Source: Ignavibacteriota bacterium
GTDB lineage: Bacteria; Bacteroidota; Ignavibacteria; Ignavibacteriales; Ignavibacteriaceae
Assembly (NCBI GenBank): GCA_013285405.1
Contig: CP053446.1
Coordinates: 2,083,985-2,147,984, forward strand
Direction: 5' to 3'
DNA length: 64,000 nucleotides
In this document: positions 1 to 10,080 of the stretch, one piece after another
Layout of the letters: each line of letters begins with the position of its first letter
How positions within the stretch are numbered: position 1 is the stretch's first letter
Made by a program: the position numbers and the translations under genes
The notes under the pieces: generated by a model
The model's input: only the letters and a program-made list of their open reading frames with translations
Databases searched by the model: none
Told to the model about the DNA's origin: nothing

Positions 1-1069
1 CAATTGGTATAAATAAAGTCACACTAAAAATACCTTTTTCTTTTTTTACTTCCATCAAGTCATTTCGTTTATAAATAAGATTTAATCTGTCGTTTATATT
101 TTTAAGTCCCACGCCCGTACCTTTTCTTGATTTGGTTGATTCATCAAAATTATTGATCAACTGGATTTTTAAATATCCTTCATCTCCGGATGATTTCATT
201 CGGACAAAACTACACTTTAAAGTTAGTAATACTTTATCAAAAGTTTCATAAACAGCGTGCTTGATTACATTCTCAAATAACGGTTGAAGAATCATATTCG
301 GTATTTCAATTTTGCTGCAATCATCATTTAACTCTTCCCTGTAATCAAACTTATCTTCAAAGCGAATCTTTTCGATATCAAGATAAAGACGAATATTTTT
401 TAATTCCTCACTTAACTTATTTTTCTCTCTTTCGTTTGTAGCCAGTATATACCTGAGAAAATCAGCAAGCTTTATTATCATCTCTTTTGCTTTTTTTGGA
501 TCGATTTCTGTTAAAGCACTCATTGAATTCATACTATTAAAAATAAAATGAGGATTGATTTGAAACTTCAGTGATCTTAATTCTGCTTGTGTTACCAGAT
601 TTTTTAATTCTGATTCTTTAAGGGATCTTTCCTGCAGTTCAGAATAATATGAAACTAGATAGTAAAAAGAAACTACGATTGCATAAAGAAGAAACCCAAC
701 GAGAAATCGCCAAAGAATAGTTTTGTAAAAATAATTTTCGTATCTATCACCAAACCCAATTATCGGAACCATTAACAGATAGATAAACAGCACCCATAAA
801 CCCGAAGAAATAATCGCACTGATGGTATGACTAATAAAAATTTTAAATAGATGATTTTGCTCAATCGAAATATATTTTGCGGGATAATGCCAGATGATTG
901 TTAACCCAGATAGCAATATGGCAGAAACAAGACTTTCTACAACAGATGCATACAGATCAAGTTTCAGACCGAAAAACAAAATCAGAAAACTGATAACCGC
1001 GAATGAAACGGAATACAGCAGAAGAATTATTATGTTCCTGAAATTCCGGAGAATGGGATTGTCTTGCAT
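1..1069 (-). CDS. LytS-type sensor histidine kinase (partial, runs off the window)
   Basis: The 5' 356 codons of a gene that continues beyond base 1. The translation has several hydrophobic segments in about residues 10-150, a short coiled linker, then the NPHFIFNSMNSM box with the likely phosphoacceptor His at residue 174, followed by a HATPase region with a GTGVGLKNI glycine box near residue 316. This is the arrangement of the LytS/YehU His_kinase family (PF06580), which normally pairs with a LytTR response regulator; none is visible, but it could lie just outside the window. The ATG at 1069 follows the stop codon of the LiaF-like gene by 12 bases, so the two are probably co-transcribed. 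Such kinases usually sense envelope or nutrient signals; the signal here is unknown. Confidence 0.85.
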   Translation of the reverse strand, partial: MQDNPILRNFRNIIILLLYSVSFAVISFLILFFGLKLDLYASVVESLVSAILLSGLTIIWHYPAKYISIEQNHLFKIFISHTISAIISSGLWVLFIYLLMVPIIGFGDRYENYFYKTILWRFLVGFLLYAIVVSFYYLVSYYSELQERSLKESELKNLVTQAELRSLKFQINPHFIFNSMNSMSALTEIDPKKAKEMIIKLADFLRYILATNEREKNKLSEELKNIRLYLDIEKIRFEDKFDYREELNDDCSKIEIPNMILQPLFENVIKHAVYETFDKVLLTLKCSFVRMKSSGDEGYLKIQLINNFDESTKSRKGTGVGLKNINDRLNLIYKRNDLMEVKKEKGIFSVTLFIPI

Positions 1070-1081
1070 CAGTCAGACAGC

Positions 1082-1801
1082 TTACAAATAAGTTTTAACT
1101 TCGCCGCCGCCAAACATCGCCAAACCTTTGATATGCAAGGTTCTGGTTTGATCAATTACAATACTTGGATTCCTGACTGCTTTGTTTGAAAATCCACCCA
1201 GTATTGAAGTTACATTTATTACAACGTTCCATTCTTTGGGCAGAATTATCGTTGTCCCTCCAAAAATGCAAAGCACATCGAGAACATTATCACCTTCAGC
1301 AAGCTGACAATTGATAAGATTAATTTCTGAACCGCCGAAAATGGCTGTGATATTTCCTCCCTGAAAATTACCTGATGAAATTATCTTGGTCCCACCACCG
1401 AAAATTGATACATCATCAATTTTATCTTTGTTCACATTAAAAGTACCCGACTCACTTCCTGTTTCGGAATCAATTTTTCTTTTTCTAAGTATAATGTAAA
1501 TGCCAAGAATGATAAAGAAAATCGGAAGAATGATTCCGCCATCGTAATCAACTTCCGGGAAGATTTTTGGTATGAGGAAGAGAAAACCTATTCCTGTTAA
1601 AATTCCTCCAAGAAATTTTTTCTCAGTATTTACTAGCACGAACAATCCGATCACAAACATTATGAACGACCAGGAAAAAATAACATGAGCAATTCTGAAA
1701 TGAAGAATGTTCATTGTGTTGAGAAGAAATATCCCACCAAGAAATATTAATATTCCACCAAGTAAAACCCTTTTATCCATAGATCTTTTATTTTCAGACA
1801 T
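1082..1801 (-). CDS. LiaF-like membrane protein with C-terminal DUF2154-type domain
   Basis: A 239-residue protein. The N-terminal half holds about four hydrophobic helices (roughly residues 9-105) rich in Gly, Leu and Ile. A charged linker follows, and the C-terminal 110 residues repeat an xxFGG pattern (SIFGGGTK, AIFGGSE, CIFGGTT, SILGGFS, AMFGGGE). That repeating beta pattern is typical of the C-terminal domain of LiaF and related cell-wall-active-antibiotic response proteins. In Bacillus LiaF restrains a histidine kinase; the gene lies 12 bases upstream of a LytS-type kinase here, so a similar modulator role is a reasonable inference. It was not tested against close homologues. Confidence 0.75.
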   Translation of the reverse strand: MSENKRSMDKRVLLGGILIFLGGIFLLNTMNILHFRIAHVIFSWSFIMFVIGLFVLVNTEKKFLGGILTGIGFLFLIPKIFPEVDYDGGIILPIFFIILGIYIILRKRKIDSETGSESGTFNVNKDKIDDVSIFGGGTKIISSGNFQGGNITAIFGGSEINLINCQLAEGDNVLDVLCIFGGTTIILPKEWNVVINVTSILGGFSNKAVRNPSIVIDQTRTLHIKGLAMFGGGEVKTYL

Positions 1802-1975
1802 TTTTTGCTCCTTTAATTAAATCTCTGCCAAAACGTATGCAAAATAAACAATGTATGAAAGAAAAAATCGGTGAGTTGTGGAAAAAGCTCGGTGAAAGGG
1901 GTTTGAAAACAGTATGGTTGTATGAATGTATGATTTAATAATTCCATACATCCATACAGTCATACAAATAATAGT

Positions 1976-3199
1976 TTAAATTCGTTCTGCTTCCGCTTCA
2001 ATGAAATGAGCTTCTTTTACTTTTTCAAGAGCTTGTTCGAGATCAGAGATAAGGTCATCAACATTTTCGATGCCTACTGATAGTCTAACTAATCCATCTG
2101 AAATTCCTCCAGCCAATCTTGCTTCTTTTCCCATTGAGAAATGAGTCATACTTGCCGGATGTTGAATTAATGTTTCAACACCACCAAGACTTACGGCAAG
2201 CTGACAAAGATGAAGTGAGTTCATAAGAATTTTTCCTGCTTCAATTCCACCATTAACTTCAAAAGTTATCATTCCACCTGAACCTTTGTGTTGTTTTAAC
2301 CCAACTACATATTGTGGATGATTTTTTAAACCGGGATAAGCAATGCTTTTAACCATTGGATGTTTCTCAAGCCATTCGGCAATCTTCTGTGCGCTTTCAC
2401 AATGACGCTGCATTCTTAACCCAAGTGTTTTCAATCCGCGGTGTACCAGAAAAGAGTTGAACGGATCAATTACACCCCCGAGTTGGTTGAGAGTTTTTCT
2501 GAAATGTTTATAAGTCTCTTCATCTTTTACGACAATAATTCCTCCGACAACATCAGCGTGTCCATTTAAAAATTTAGTCAGACTGTGCATAACTACATCA
2601 GCACCAAGCAGCAAAGGATTTTGAAGTGCAGGGCTCATGAATGTGTTATCGACAACAACTTTTGCTTTAATCTTGTGAGCTATTTTTGAAATTTCTTCTA
2701 TATCAGAGATGCACAGAGTCGGATTACCGGGTGTTTCGAGATAAACAACTTTTGTGTTTGGCTTGATTGCATCTTTAACATTTTCAATCTCTGAAGTGTC
2801 AACGAATGTAGTATCAACTCCAAATTTTTTCATTACAGTATTCAATAAAGTAGTTGTTGGTCCGTAAACTGCGGCAGAACAAACAACGTGATCACCAGTT
2901 GAAAGCAGTGAAGCAAAAATCGTATGAACCGCAGCCATTCCACTTCCGCAGCCGAGAGCTTTATGTCCACCTTCGAGTTCTGCAATAGCATTTTCCATCG
3001 CTTCAATTGTTGGGTTGAGCATTCTTGTATAGATATATCCTTTTTCTTCGCCAGAAAAAAGTGAAGCACCATGTTGAGCAGATTTAAATTTGAATGTTGA
3101 TGTCTGGTAAATTGGCGGAACTACTGAACCGTATTCATATTCATCAATTCCTGAGTGTACACATTTTGTTTGGAAGTCGAGTTTGGAATGGTTTTTCAT
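1976..3199 (-). CDS. Transsulfuration-family PLP enzyme (cystathionine gamma-synthase/lyase or methionine gamma-lyase)
   Basis: A 407-residue fold-type I PLP enzyme of the Cys/Met metabolism family (PF01053). Visible landmarks are the YTRMLNPT motif near the N terminus, the cofactor phosphate loop GCGSGMAA, and the PLP lysine K209 within SLTKFLNGHADVVGG. The length is normal for the family. Substrate choice within this family cannot be settled from motifs alone. The active-site loop reads VYGPTTT, lacking the Cys that characterises well-studied methionine gamma-lyases, which leans towards cystathionine synthase or lyase activity. The gene is divergent from metG, so the 170-base gap between them must hold two promoters. 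Confidence 0.85.
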   Translation of the reverse strand: MKNHSKLDFQTKCVHSGIDEYEYGSVVPPIYQTSTFKFKSAQHGASLFSGEEKGYIYTRMLNPTIEAMENAIAELEGGHKALGCGSGMAAVHTIFASLLSTGDHVVCSAAVYGPTTTLLNTVMKKFGVDTTFVDTSEIENVKDAIKPNTKVVYLETPGNPTLCISDIEEISKIAHKIKAKVVVDNTFMSPALQNPLLLGADVVMHSLTKFLNGHADVVGGIIVVKDEETYKHFRKTLNQLGGVIDPFNSFLVHRGLKTLGLRMQRHCESAQKIAEWLEKHPMVKSIAYPGLKNHPQYVVGLKQHKGSGGMITFEVNGGIEAGKILMNSLHLCQLAVSLGGVETLIQHPASMTHFSMGKEARLAGGISDGLVRLSVGIENVDDLISDLEQALEKVKEAHFIEAEAERI

Positions 3200-3373
3200 A
3201 ACTGATTTGATCCCATTTTTATGTAGTAAATTTTAAAACAATAAATAATCCGCTACAAAGTTACAGATTTTATGGAAGAATTTGCGAGGGGATGTAATAT
3301 TGAAATTCAAATTCACTACAAAATCTTTATATTTCTCTCCAATATTTTGAAATTCATTCTGTAAGCAAATCAT

Positions 3374-5416
3374 TTGAGTAAAGAAAAAGTATTAGTTACA
3401 TCAGCTCTTCCGTATGCAAACGGACCGATTCATCTTGGACATCTCAGCGGTGCATATCTTCCGGCGGATATTTATGTTCGCTATAAAAGATTAAACGGCG
3501 ACGATGTTTTATATATTTGTGGTTCGGATGAACATGGCGTTCCAATAACGATCACAGCAGATAAAGAAAAAGTTTCTCCTCAGGTAATTATTGATCGTTA
3601 CCACGAATCAAATAAAAGAGCTTTTAAGCGATTCGGGATGAGTTTTGATAATTACTCAAGAACAAGTCTTCCAATTCATCACGAAACTGCAAAAGAATTT
3701 TTCCTCGAGTTTTATAATCGCGGACTTTTCATTGAGAAGAAATCTAATCAGTTCTATGATGAAAAAGCTAAAATGTTTTTGCCTGACAGATATGTTGAAG
3801 GAACTTGCCCCCGATGTGGAAATGAACAGGCACGAAGTGATGAATGTGAAAACTGCGGTTCACTTTATGATCCATCTGAATTGATTAATCCGAAAAGCAA
3901 AGTAACCGGTGAAACTCCGGTTCTGAAAGAAACCACTCACTATTATTTTCCGCTTGGAAAATATCAGCCTGCATTAGAAAATTATGTTAATGAGATGAAT
4001 GAAAAATATGGCTGGAAAGAAAATGTTCTTCAATATTGTCGCGGTTGGTTTAAAGAAGGATTAAAGGATAGAGCAATAACTCGTGATCTTGATTGGGGAG
4101 TTAAAGTTCCAGTTGATAGTGCTGCCGGAAAAGTAATTTATGTTTGGTTCGAAGCTGTGCTTGGATACATTTCATCCACAAAAGAATTTTCGCAATTAAA
4201 AAAACAGCCCGATCTCTGGAAAAAATACTGGCAGGATATAAAAACAAAATACATTGCGTTTATTGGAAAAGATAATGTTGTATTTCATACAATAATTTTC
4301 CCGGCAATTCTTATGGCATGGAATGAAGGGAAGAACGAAAAATATTGTCTTCCGCAGAATGTTCCGGCTAATGAATTCCTGAATTTTGAAGGGAAAAAAT
4401 TTTCCAAGAGTCGCGGCTGGGGAATTGATGTTGATGAATTTCTGAATATTTTTCCACCAGATCCATTGCGGTACACACTCGCAGCGAATCTTCCTGAGAA
4501 TAAAGACACGGATTTTTATTGGAAGGAATTTCAGTTAAGAAATAACAGCGAACTTGCAGACATACTTGGTAATTTTATCAACCGGACATTTACATTTATC
4601 CACAAGCATTTTGATGGAAAAGTTCCGGCAAAAGGGAAGCCGGAAAAAATTGATAATGATATGCTTATCGAAATATCTGAATACCCGGGAAGAATTGCCG
4701 AACTATTTGAAAGGTATAAAATAAAAGATGGTGTTAACGAAATGATGAATCTCGCCCGGGATGGTAACAAATATTTTAATGACTCTGAACCCTGGGTAAC
4801 CATCAAATCAAATAAGGAGAAGTGTGGAACAACATTGAACATTTGTCTTCAGGCAATTTATACACTTGCGGAATTGTTCTATCCTGTTTTACCTTTCTCT
4901 TCAGAAAAATTATTTAAAATGTTAAACGCTGAACCTGTTGATTGGAGAGAAAGCGGAAAATCTTTATTGAAAGAAGGACATCAAATCAACAATGCAGAAA
5001 TATTATTTCCTAAAATAGAGGATGAAGTGATAGAAGAACAAATATCAAAACTTGGTCATACAGAAACACAAGCTGATAAGAAACCAGATGAATTAATTTC
5101 ATACGAGGACTTTATGAAAACAAAATTGAAAGTTGCTGAAGTTTTATCGGCTGAAAAAATTACAAAAAGTAAGAAGCTGATGAAGATAAAAGTGATGCTT
5201 GACGATGGAGAAAGACAATTAGTTGCAGGTATTGCTGAACACTATAACCCGGAAGATTTAATCGGTAAAAAGGTTGTTGTCGTTGCAAATCTTCAGCCTG
5301 CAAAATTGATGGGTGAAGAATCCTGTGGTATGATTTTAGCCGTTGATAAAGAACCGAATGGACTGCAAGTTTTAATTGTTGATGATTCTGTTAAAATTGG
5401 AACAAGAGTTAAATAA
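3374..5416 (+). CDS. metG: Methionyl-tRNA synthetase
   Basis: A 680-residue class I aminoacyl-tRNA synthetase that charges tRNA-Met. The HIGH-type signature is HLGH at about residue 21, four zinc-knuckle cysteines (CPRC, CENC) lie at about 145-165, and the KMSKS loop appears as KFSKS at 342-346, a known variant. The last 105 residues form an EMAP/Arc1-type tRNA-binding domain, so this is the long dimeric form. The start is TTG at 3374: an in-frame TAA lies four codons upstream and no ATG is available without cutting into the Rossmann fold. No strong ribosome binding site is visible. Confidence 0.97.
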   Translation: MSKEKVLVTSALPYANGPIHLGHLSGAYLPADIYVRYKRLNGDDVLYICGSDEHGVPITITADKEKVSPQVIIDRYHESNKRAFKRFGMSFDNYSRTSLPIHHETAKEFFLEFYNRGLFIEKKSNQFYDEKAKMFLPDRYVEGTCPRCGNEQARSDECENCGSLYDPSELINPKSKVTGETPVLKETTHYYFPLGKYQPALENYVNEMNEKYGWKENVLQYCRGWFKEGLKDRAITRDLDWGVKVPVDSAAGKVIYVWFEAVLGYISSTKEFSQLKKQPDLWKKYWQDIKTKYIAFIGKDNVVFHTIIFPAILMAWNEGKNEKYCLPQNVPANEFLNFEGKKFSKSRGWGIDVDEFLNIFPPDPLRYTLAANLPENKDTDFYWKEFQLRNNSELADILGNFINRTFTFIHKHFDGKVPAKGKPEKIDNDMLIEISEYPGRIAELFERYKIKDGVNEMMNLARDGNKYFNDSEPWVTIKSNKEKCGTTLNICLQAIYTLAELFYPVLPFSSEKLFKMLNAEPVDWRESGKSLLKEGHQINNAEILFPKIEDEVIEEQISKLGHTETQADKKPDELISYEDFMKTKLKVAEVLSAEKITKSKKLMKIKVMLDDGERQLVAGIAEHYNPEDLIGKKVVVVANLQPAKLMGEESCGMILAVDKEPNGLQVLIVDDSVKIGTRVK

Positions 5417-5444
5417 TTTTTCAAATAATATTTAAAGGTATAAA

Positions 5445-7193
5445 ATGAAGTATCTGGTAATGTCTTTTATTCTTTTTTCAGGGGCGATTTTAGCTCAATC
5501 TTCTGTTGAAAAATTCACACCGCAATTAAATACTGTTGTGGAAAACTCAAATCCAACTGAAGAGTTGTTGGTTTGGGTTTTCTTTTCTGACAAGGGGAAT
5601 CAAACACAAAACTATTTTCTTGAACCATCCACAGTGGTTAGTGAAAAATCACTGAAGAGAAGAGCAAAAGTTCTTACTGCAGATAAAATTATTTCTCAAA
5701 GAGATCTGCCGGTCAATCAAAGTTACGTTGATCAGCTTCTTGCAGTGGGTTTCGTTCTAAAACAAAAATCAAAATGGTTCAATGGAGTCAGCGGCTGGAT
5801 AAAATCTTCTGAGCTTCCTCAAATAGCAAACTTGTCATTCGTAAATCAATTGGATATTGTTTATCGGTTTCGGTCTGATAAATTCGAAGAAGAAATAATT
5901 AGTGATTCGCCGGATGAATCAAACCAAAATTTATTAAAACCACAGGAAATTTATTCTTATAATTACGGTCAGTCATTAACCCAATTAAATATTATATCAG
6001 TTCCTCAGGTTCACGATTTAGGATATACCGGTACTGGCGTAACTATTTGTATGATGGATGCAGGTTTTGATTTATGGACAACACATCAGGTATTTAGTTC
6101 TATGAATGTAATAGCTACGTGGGATTTCGTTAATGGTGATGCGGATGTTGAAAATGGAAGTGATATGGGTAATGGCTCGCACGGTACATCAACGTTATCA
6201 TTAATCGGTGGATTTTATGAAGGAGAACTTATCGGTCCTGCTTTCAATGCAGATTTTATACTTGCAAAAACTGAAAACACTGATACCGAAACTCCGATTG
6301 AAGAAGATAATTGGATAGCAGCAATGGAATGGGCAGATAGTATTGGTGTGGATATTACCTCAACTTCATTAGGTTACCTTGATTTCGATCCACCGTATCC
6401 GAGCTATACATGGGAAGATATGGATGGTAATACAGCTCGGATAACAAATGGAGCTGATTATGCAGTCAGCCTTGGAATTTTTGTTGTTAACTCCGCCGGT
6501 AATAGTGGTTATGATGTACATAATACGCTTGGCGCGCCAGCAGATGGCGATAGTGTAATTGCGATTGGAGCCGTTAACAGTGGTGGGACCAGAGCTGCAT
6601 TTAGTAGTGTTGGACCAACAGTAGATGGCAGAATAAAACCTGATCTTATGGCAATGGGTTCCGCTAACTACACAGCTTGCAACGGCTCAAATAATTGTTA
6701 CAGCAGTTGGGGAAGTGGAACTTCCTGGAGTTGTCCTATGGCTGCTGGTGCTGCAGCATTGTTATTGGAAGCAGATCCAAGTATGACTCCGATGCAGTTA
6801 GCTGAATTAATGAAAAACACTGCTTCACAAAGTGGCAGCCCGGATAATCTGATGGGTTGGGGAATTGTAAATACATACGCAGCACTTCAATCACTTCTCA
6901 CAAATAACAACGAAACAAACCAGTTCCCGGAAAATTATTATTTGTTACAGAGTTATCCCAATCCATTCAATCCCACGACAAAAATCAGATTTGCAGTTCC
7001 TGAAAAATCAAATGTAAAACTTTATTTATATGATATTCTTGGGAATGAATTGTCGGTTCTTTTTAATGAAGAAGTTACTCCGGGTATTAAAGAAATTGAA
7101 CTTAATGGTAATAACCTGGCAAGCGGAATTTATCTCGTTAAAATGTTGACTAACAATTACCAGAATACCATCAAAATATCACTTCTCAAATAA
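5445..7193 (+). CDS. Secreted subtilisin-like serine protease with type IX sorting domain
   Basis: A 582-residue preproprotein. An N-terminal signal peptide ends in ILAQ, followed by a propeptide-like region of about 170 residues. The S8 catalytic triad is visible: Asp205 in MMDAGFD, His246 in GSHGTS and Ser427 in GTSWSCP; the oxyanion Asn lies in NSAGNSG. The C-terminal 80 residues carry YPNPFNPTT and VKLYLYDILGNE, the type A sorting domain that sends cargo through type IX secretion and is normally removed at the surface. It lies 28 bases after metG and is followed by a hairpin terminator, so it may be co-transcribed with metG or have its own promoter. The substrate is unknown. Confidence 0.93.
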   Translation: MKYLVMSFILFSGAILAQSSVEKFTPQLNTVVENSNPTEELLVWVFFSDKGNQTQNYFLEPSTVVSEKSLKRRAKVLTADKIISQRDLPVNQSYVDQLLAVGFVLKQKSKWFNGVSGWIKSSELPQIANLSFVNQLDIVYRFRSDKFEEEIISDSPDESNQNLLKPQEIYSYNYGQSLTQLNIISVPQVHDLGYTGTGVTICMMDAGFDLWTTHQVFSSMNVIATWDFVNGDADVENGSDMGNGSHGTSTLSLIGGFYEGELIGPAFNADFILAKTENTDTETPIEEDNWIAAMEWADSIGVDITSTSLGYLDFDPPYPSYTWEDMDGNTARITNGADYAVSLGIFVVNSAGNSGYDVHNTLGAPADGDSVIAIGAVNSGGTRAAFSSVGPTVDGRIKPDLMAMGSANYTACNGSNNCYSSWGSGTSWSCPMAAGAAALLLEADPSMTPMQLAELMKNTASQSGSPDNLMGWGIVNTYAALQSLLTNNNETNQFPENYYLLQSYPNPFNPTTKIRFAVPEKSNVKLYLYDILGNELSVLFNEEVTPGIKEIELNGNNLASGIYLVKMLTNNYQNTIKISLLK

Positions 7194-7200
7194 ATTATCT

Positions 7201-7243
7201 CAGCCTGATCTTGCAACTAAAACAAGCAGGTCAGGCTGAATTT
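7201..7243 (+). terminator. Hairpin terminator after the subtilase gene
   Basis: Arms CAGCCTGA at 7201-7208 and TCAGGCTG at 7231-7238, with extra pairing TCTTG/CAAG(C) inside, begin eight bases after the stop codon. The T tract after the stem is short and interrupted, so termination could be partial. Confidence 0.55.
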
Positions 7244-7316
7244 CCCTTGATTTTCAGGAACGCTATACCTAAAATTCCTCTCTCATTTTTCAGAAATTTT
7301 TAGGAGTAGGTACAAA

Positions 7317-9293
7317 ATGTGGCGAAATTATTTTCTTATTTCATTTATCCTTATTCAATTATCTGTAGTAGTTGATATATCTGCACAGGTTGTCGCAGAA
7401 TTTGGTAAATATGAAATTACTTTGGATGAATTCGAGCATGCTTACGCAAAAAATGTAGGCGGCTGGGAAAATGCAATCAATAAAGATTTGCAGGAATACA
7501 AAAACTTTTTAGATCTTTATGTTAAGTTCAAAATGAAACTCAGAGATGCTCAGGTTAGAGCGTACGATAAAGATGAGGATTTAATGAATGAACTTAAAGA
7601 TTATCAGAAACAGGTTGGTGTATCGTACATACTTGAAAAGAAAATTAATGAACCAGGCGTAAAACAACTTTACGATAGAAGAAAGGAAGAATTTAGAGTA
7701 AGTCATATTATGATCAGACCAGATTCCTTGGGCGATGAAGCTGCCAGACTAAAAGCTCAGGCGATTTTAGACAGCATTAAGAACGGTCAGAGTTTTGAAA
7801 ATATGGCTATGAAATATTCCGATGATAAATTCTCAGGGGTTGCCGGAGGTGATATTTATTTTATAACAGCCGGATTGCTTCCTTATGAATTTGAAGATCC
7901 GATGTACACATTAAAAGCCGGTGAAATTTATCCTGATGTTGTAAAAACCAGATACGGTTATCACCTGATTAAAGTGACACAAAGACAACATCGGTTTCCT
8001 AAAATAAAAGCAAGTCATATACTTATTGGTTACCATAACAGTGAAGGACAAATCGATACGGCTTTTGCCAAACTTCGCGCTGATTCTGTTTTAGCTCAGC
8101 TAAATGCCGGAGCTTCTTTTGAGGAAATGGCATTAAAATATTCTGATGATCCTGGATCAAAAGAAAAAGGCGGCGACCTTGGCTACTTTGAAAGAAGAAT
8201 GATGGTTAAGGAGTTTGATGAAGTCGCTTTTCAAATGGAAGTTGGTCAGATTTCAGATCTTGTTCAGACAAACTTCGGTTACCACATTATTAAACTTACC
8301 GACAAAATGGATACTCAACCCTACGAAGCTGAGTATGAAAATCTCAAGGGCATTTTCAATAAGCAAAGATATGCTCATGAACTAGAAGTACTTGTTGAAT
8401 CTCTGAAACAAAAATATAATTTCAGTATTGATGAAGATAATTTACTTACATTTGTTGTTAACAGTGATTCATTAAGATTTGGAATGGTTCATCCAAAGTA
8501 TGATGAACTTGCCAATGATGTTTTATTCTCTTATGCTGGTAAAAATGTTACTATTGGTAATTTTCTTGAAGCAGCAAGTCAGAATTCAAAAATAAGTGCC
8601 AAACCGATGGATGATGCTGCTGAAGTTACAAATGCTATCAATATTCTTGCAGAAAATTTACTGCTCGAAGAAGAAGCAATGAACCTTGATAAAGAAGACT
8701 CACAATTTGCTCAGCTTATGAACGATTACCGTGATGGTATCTTCATATTTAAAATTCAGGAAGATGAAGTCTGGAACAAAGTGAAAATTGATAGCGCTGA
8801 TGTTCATAATTACTGGAGTACTAACAAAGAAAAATATTCCTGGCCGGAAAGAATAAGTTTTACGGAAATATATTCGACACAGGATTCAACGATTCAAAAA
8901 TATTACAGCATGCTTAAAGACGGTGCTTCATTTGATACTCTTGCTGCACTTTATACCGAACGAGGTACAAAAAAGAAAGATAAAGGACAATATGATTTGC
9001 AGGCGGTTGACTATACAGATGTTTATAAAGAAGCAAATAAAATTGCAAATGCAGGAGATTATTCGCAGCCAACTGCATTCAGCGGTGGATTTGTAATGTT
9101 TAAATTGAATGACAGGCAACCAGCAAGAATTAAAACTTTCGAAGAAGCAAAAGCTGAAGTTTCCGGAGAATACCAGGAAATGATAAGTAAAAAACTGGAG
9201 AATGATTATTTGGTAAATCTGGAAAAGAGATACGAACCAAAATTATATTATGATAAACTTGAGAATGCATTTAAGCAGAAAGAAAATAATTAA
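7317..9293 (+). CDS. Periplasmic peptidyl-prolyl isomerase with two parvulin domains
   Basis: A 658-residue exported protein with an N-terminal signal peptide (cleavage probably after SAQ, near residue 23). Two PpiC/rotamase domains are visible back to back at roughly residues 125-220 and 235-330; each shows the KASHILI-type start, the KYSDDPGSKEKGGDLGYF-type core and an FGYHIIK-type end. The first domain is more divergent. The C-terminal 300 residues look like a second SurA-like chaperone region, with another weak parvulin-like stretch near residues 480-610. It opens a run of three related genes. In Gram-negative bacteria such proteins help outer-membrane and secreted proteins fold; the client here is not known. 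Confidence 0.88.
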   Translation: MWRNYFLISFILIQLSVVVDISAQVVAEFGKYEITLDEFEHAYAKNVGGWENAINKDLQEYKNFLDLYVKFKMKLRDAQVRAYDKDEDLMNELKDYQKQVGVSYILEKKINEPGVKQLYDRRKEEFRVSHIMIRPDSLGDEAARLKAQAILDSIKNGQSFENMAMKYSDDKFSGVAGGDIYFITAGLLPYEFEDPMYTLKAGEIYPDVVKTRYGYHLIKVTQRQHRFPKIKASHILIGYHNSEGQIDTAFAKLRADSVLAQLNAGASFEEMALKYSDDPGSKEKGGDLGYFERRMMVKEFDEVAFQMEVGQISDLVQTNFGYHIIKLTDKMDTQPYEAEYENLKGIFNKQRYAHELEVLVESLKQKYNFSIDEDNLLTFVVNSDSLRFGMVHPKYDELANDVLFSYAGKNVTIGNFLEAASQNSKISAKPMDDAAEVTNAINILAENLLLEEEAMNLDKEDSQFAQLMNDYRDGIFIFKIQEDEVWNKVKIDSADVHNYWSTNKEKYSWPERISFTEIYSTQDSTIQKYYSMLKDGASFDTLAALYTERGTKKKDKGQYDLQAVDYTDVYKEANKIANAGDYSQPTAFSGGFVMFKLNDRQPARIKTFEEAKAEVSGEYQEMISKKLENDYLVNLEKRYEPKLYYDKLENAFKQKENN

Positions 9294-10080
9294 AGGAATA
9301 ACTCTCTTATTTGTATTTTTTCTTGCTTGCAATAAACCGGAAACGCCTGAAAATTATGTAGCGCGAGTTAATAACTCATATCTTTCAGAATCCGAACTTC
9401 AGGATATGGTTGACTCGCAATACGTTTCTGAAAAATATAAATCGGTAATAATTAAGAACTGGGTCCGGCTGGAAATTCTTTATCAGGAAGCTGTTAAGCA
9501 GGGCATTACAGATTCGAAGGATTTCAAAGTGTCAATTGAAAATTCTAAAAAAGAATTAGCATCTTCAATACTTCTTGAAAAATTTTCTAATTCAACACAA
9601 CAAGTTGTAACACCGGAAGAACTGGAAAATTATTATGATGAAAATCAATCAAGTTTCCGGCTGCCTTTTAATTCTTATTTCTTAAACCGTGCAACTTTTA
9701 CAGACAGAGAATCAGCTGTGATGTTTCGGACTGATGTAATTATGAATGGTTGGCAATCGGCTGCTGCAAAAATTAAAAAGAGTTCATCAATTGCAAGTTT
9801 AGATGAAGAAGACCTGGTTCCTGAACAGGATATTTATCCGACAAGGTTAATCGGAATTTTAGATGGGCTTTACCCACTGGAAATTAGCATTGTCATTCCT
9901 GACGACAAGAGCTATTATACAGTTGTACAGCTTTTGGATAAATATACGGCTCAATCGATTCCTCCGTTTCAGGCTGTAAAAAATGAAGTTGAAAGAAGAT
10001 ACAAATCTGCTTTAACCGAACTGGCACTGGAAAACTATATAAGCGATTTGTATTCATTAAATGAAGTTGAAATTAAATGA
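9250..10080 (+). CDS. SurA-N-like lipoprotein, parvulin operon
   Basis: A 276-residue protein whose N terminus is basic then hydrophobic and ends in a lipobox (FFLAC, Cys at about residue 26), so it is probably lipid-anchored. The body resembles the SurA/PpiC N-terminal chaperone region (a helical NNSYLSESELQDMV segment) with a degraded parvulin-like C-terminal part. It overlaps the 3' end of the preceding isomerase gene by 44 bases, or by 29 if the ATG at 9265 is used, and its TGA overlaps the next ATG by four bases, so translation is likely coupled. No complete catalytic parvulin motif is visible, which suggests a chaperone rather than an isomerase. Confidence 0.75.
   Translation: MINLRMHLSRKKIIKGITLLFVFFLACNKPETPENYVARVNNSYLSESELQDMVDSQYVSEKYKSVIIKNWVRLEILYQEAVKQGITDSKDFKVSIENSKKELASSILLEKFSNSTQQVVTPEELENYYDENQSSFRLPFNSYFLNRATFTDRESAVMFRTDVIMNGWQSAAAKIKKSSSIASLDEEDLVPEQDIYPTRLIGILDGLYPLEISIVIPDDKSYYTVVQLLDKYTAQSIPPFQAVKNEVERRYKSALTELALENYISDLYSLNEVEIK

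Noticed and set aside
1840..1975. Inverted CATACA/TGTATG stretch between the LiaF-like and transsulfuration genes
   Set aside because: It is composed of short AT-rich repeats with several alternative pairings and no clear T tract; not strong enough to call a terminator.
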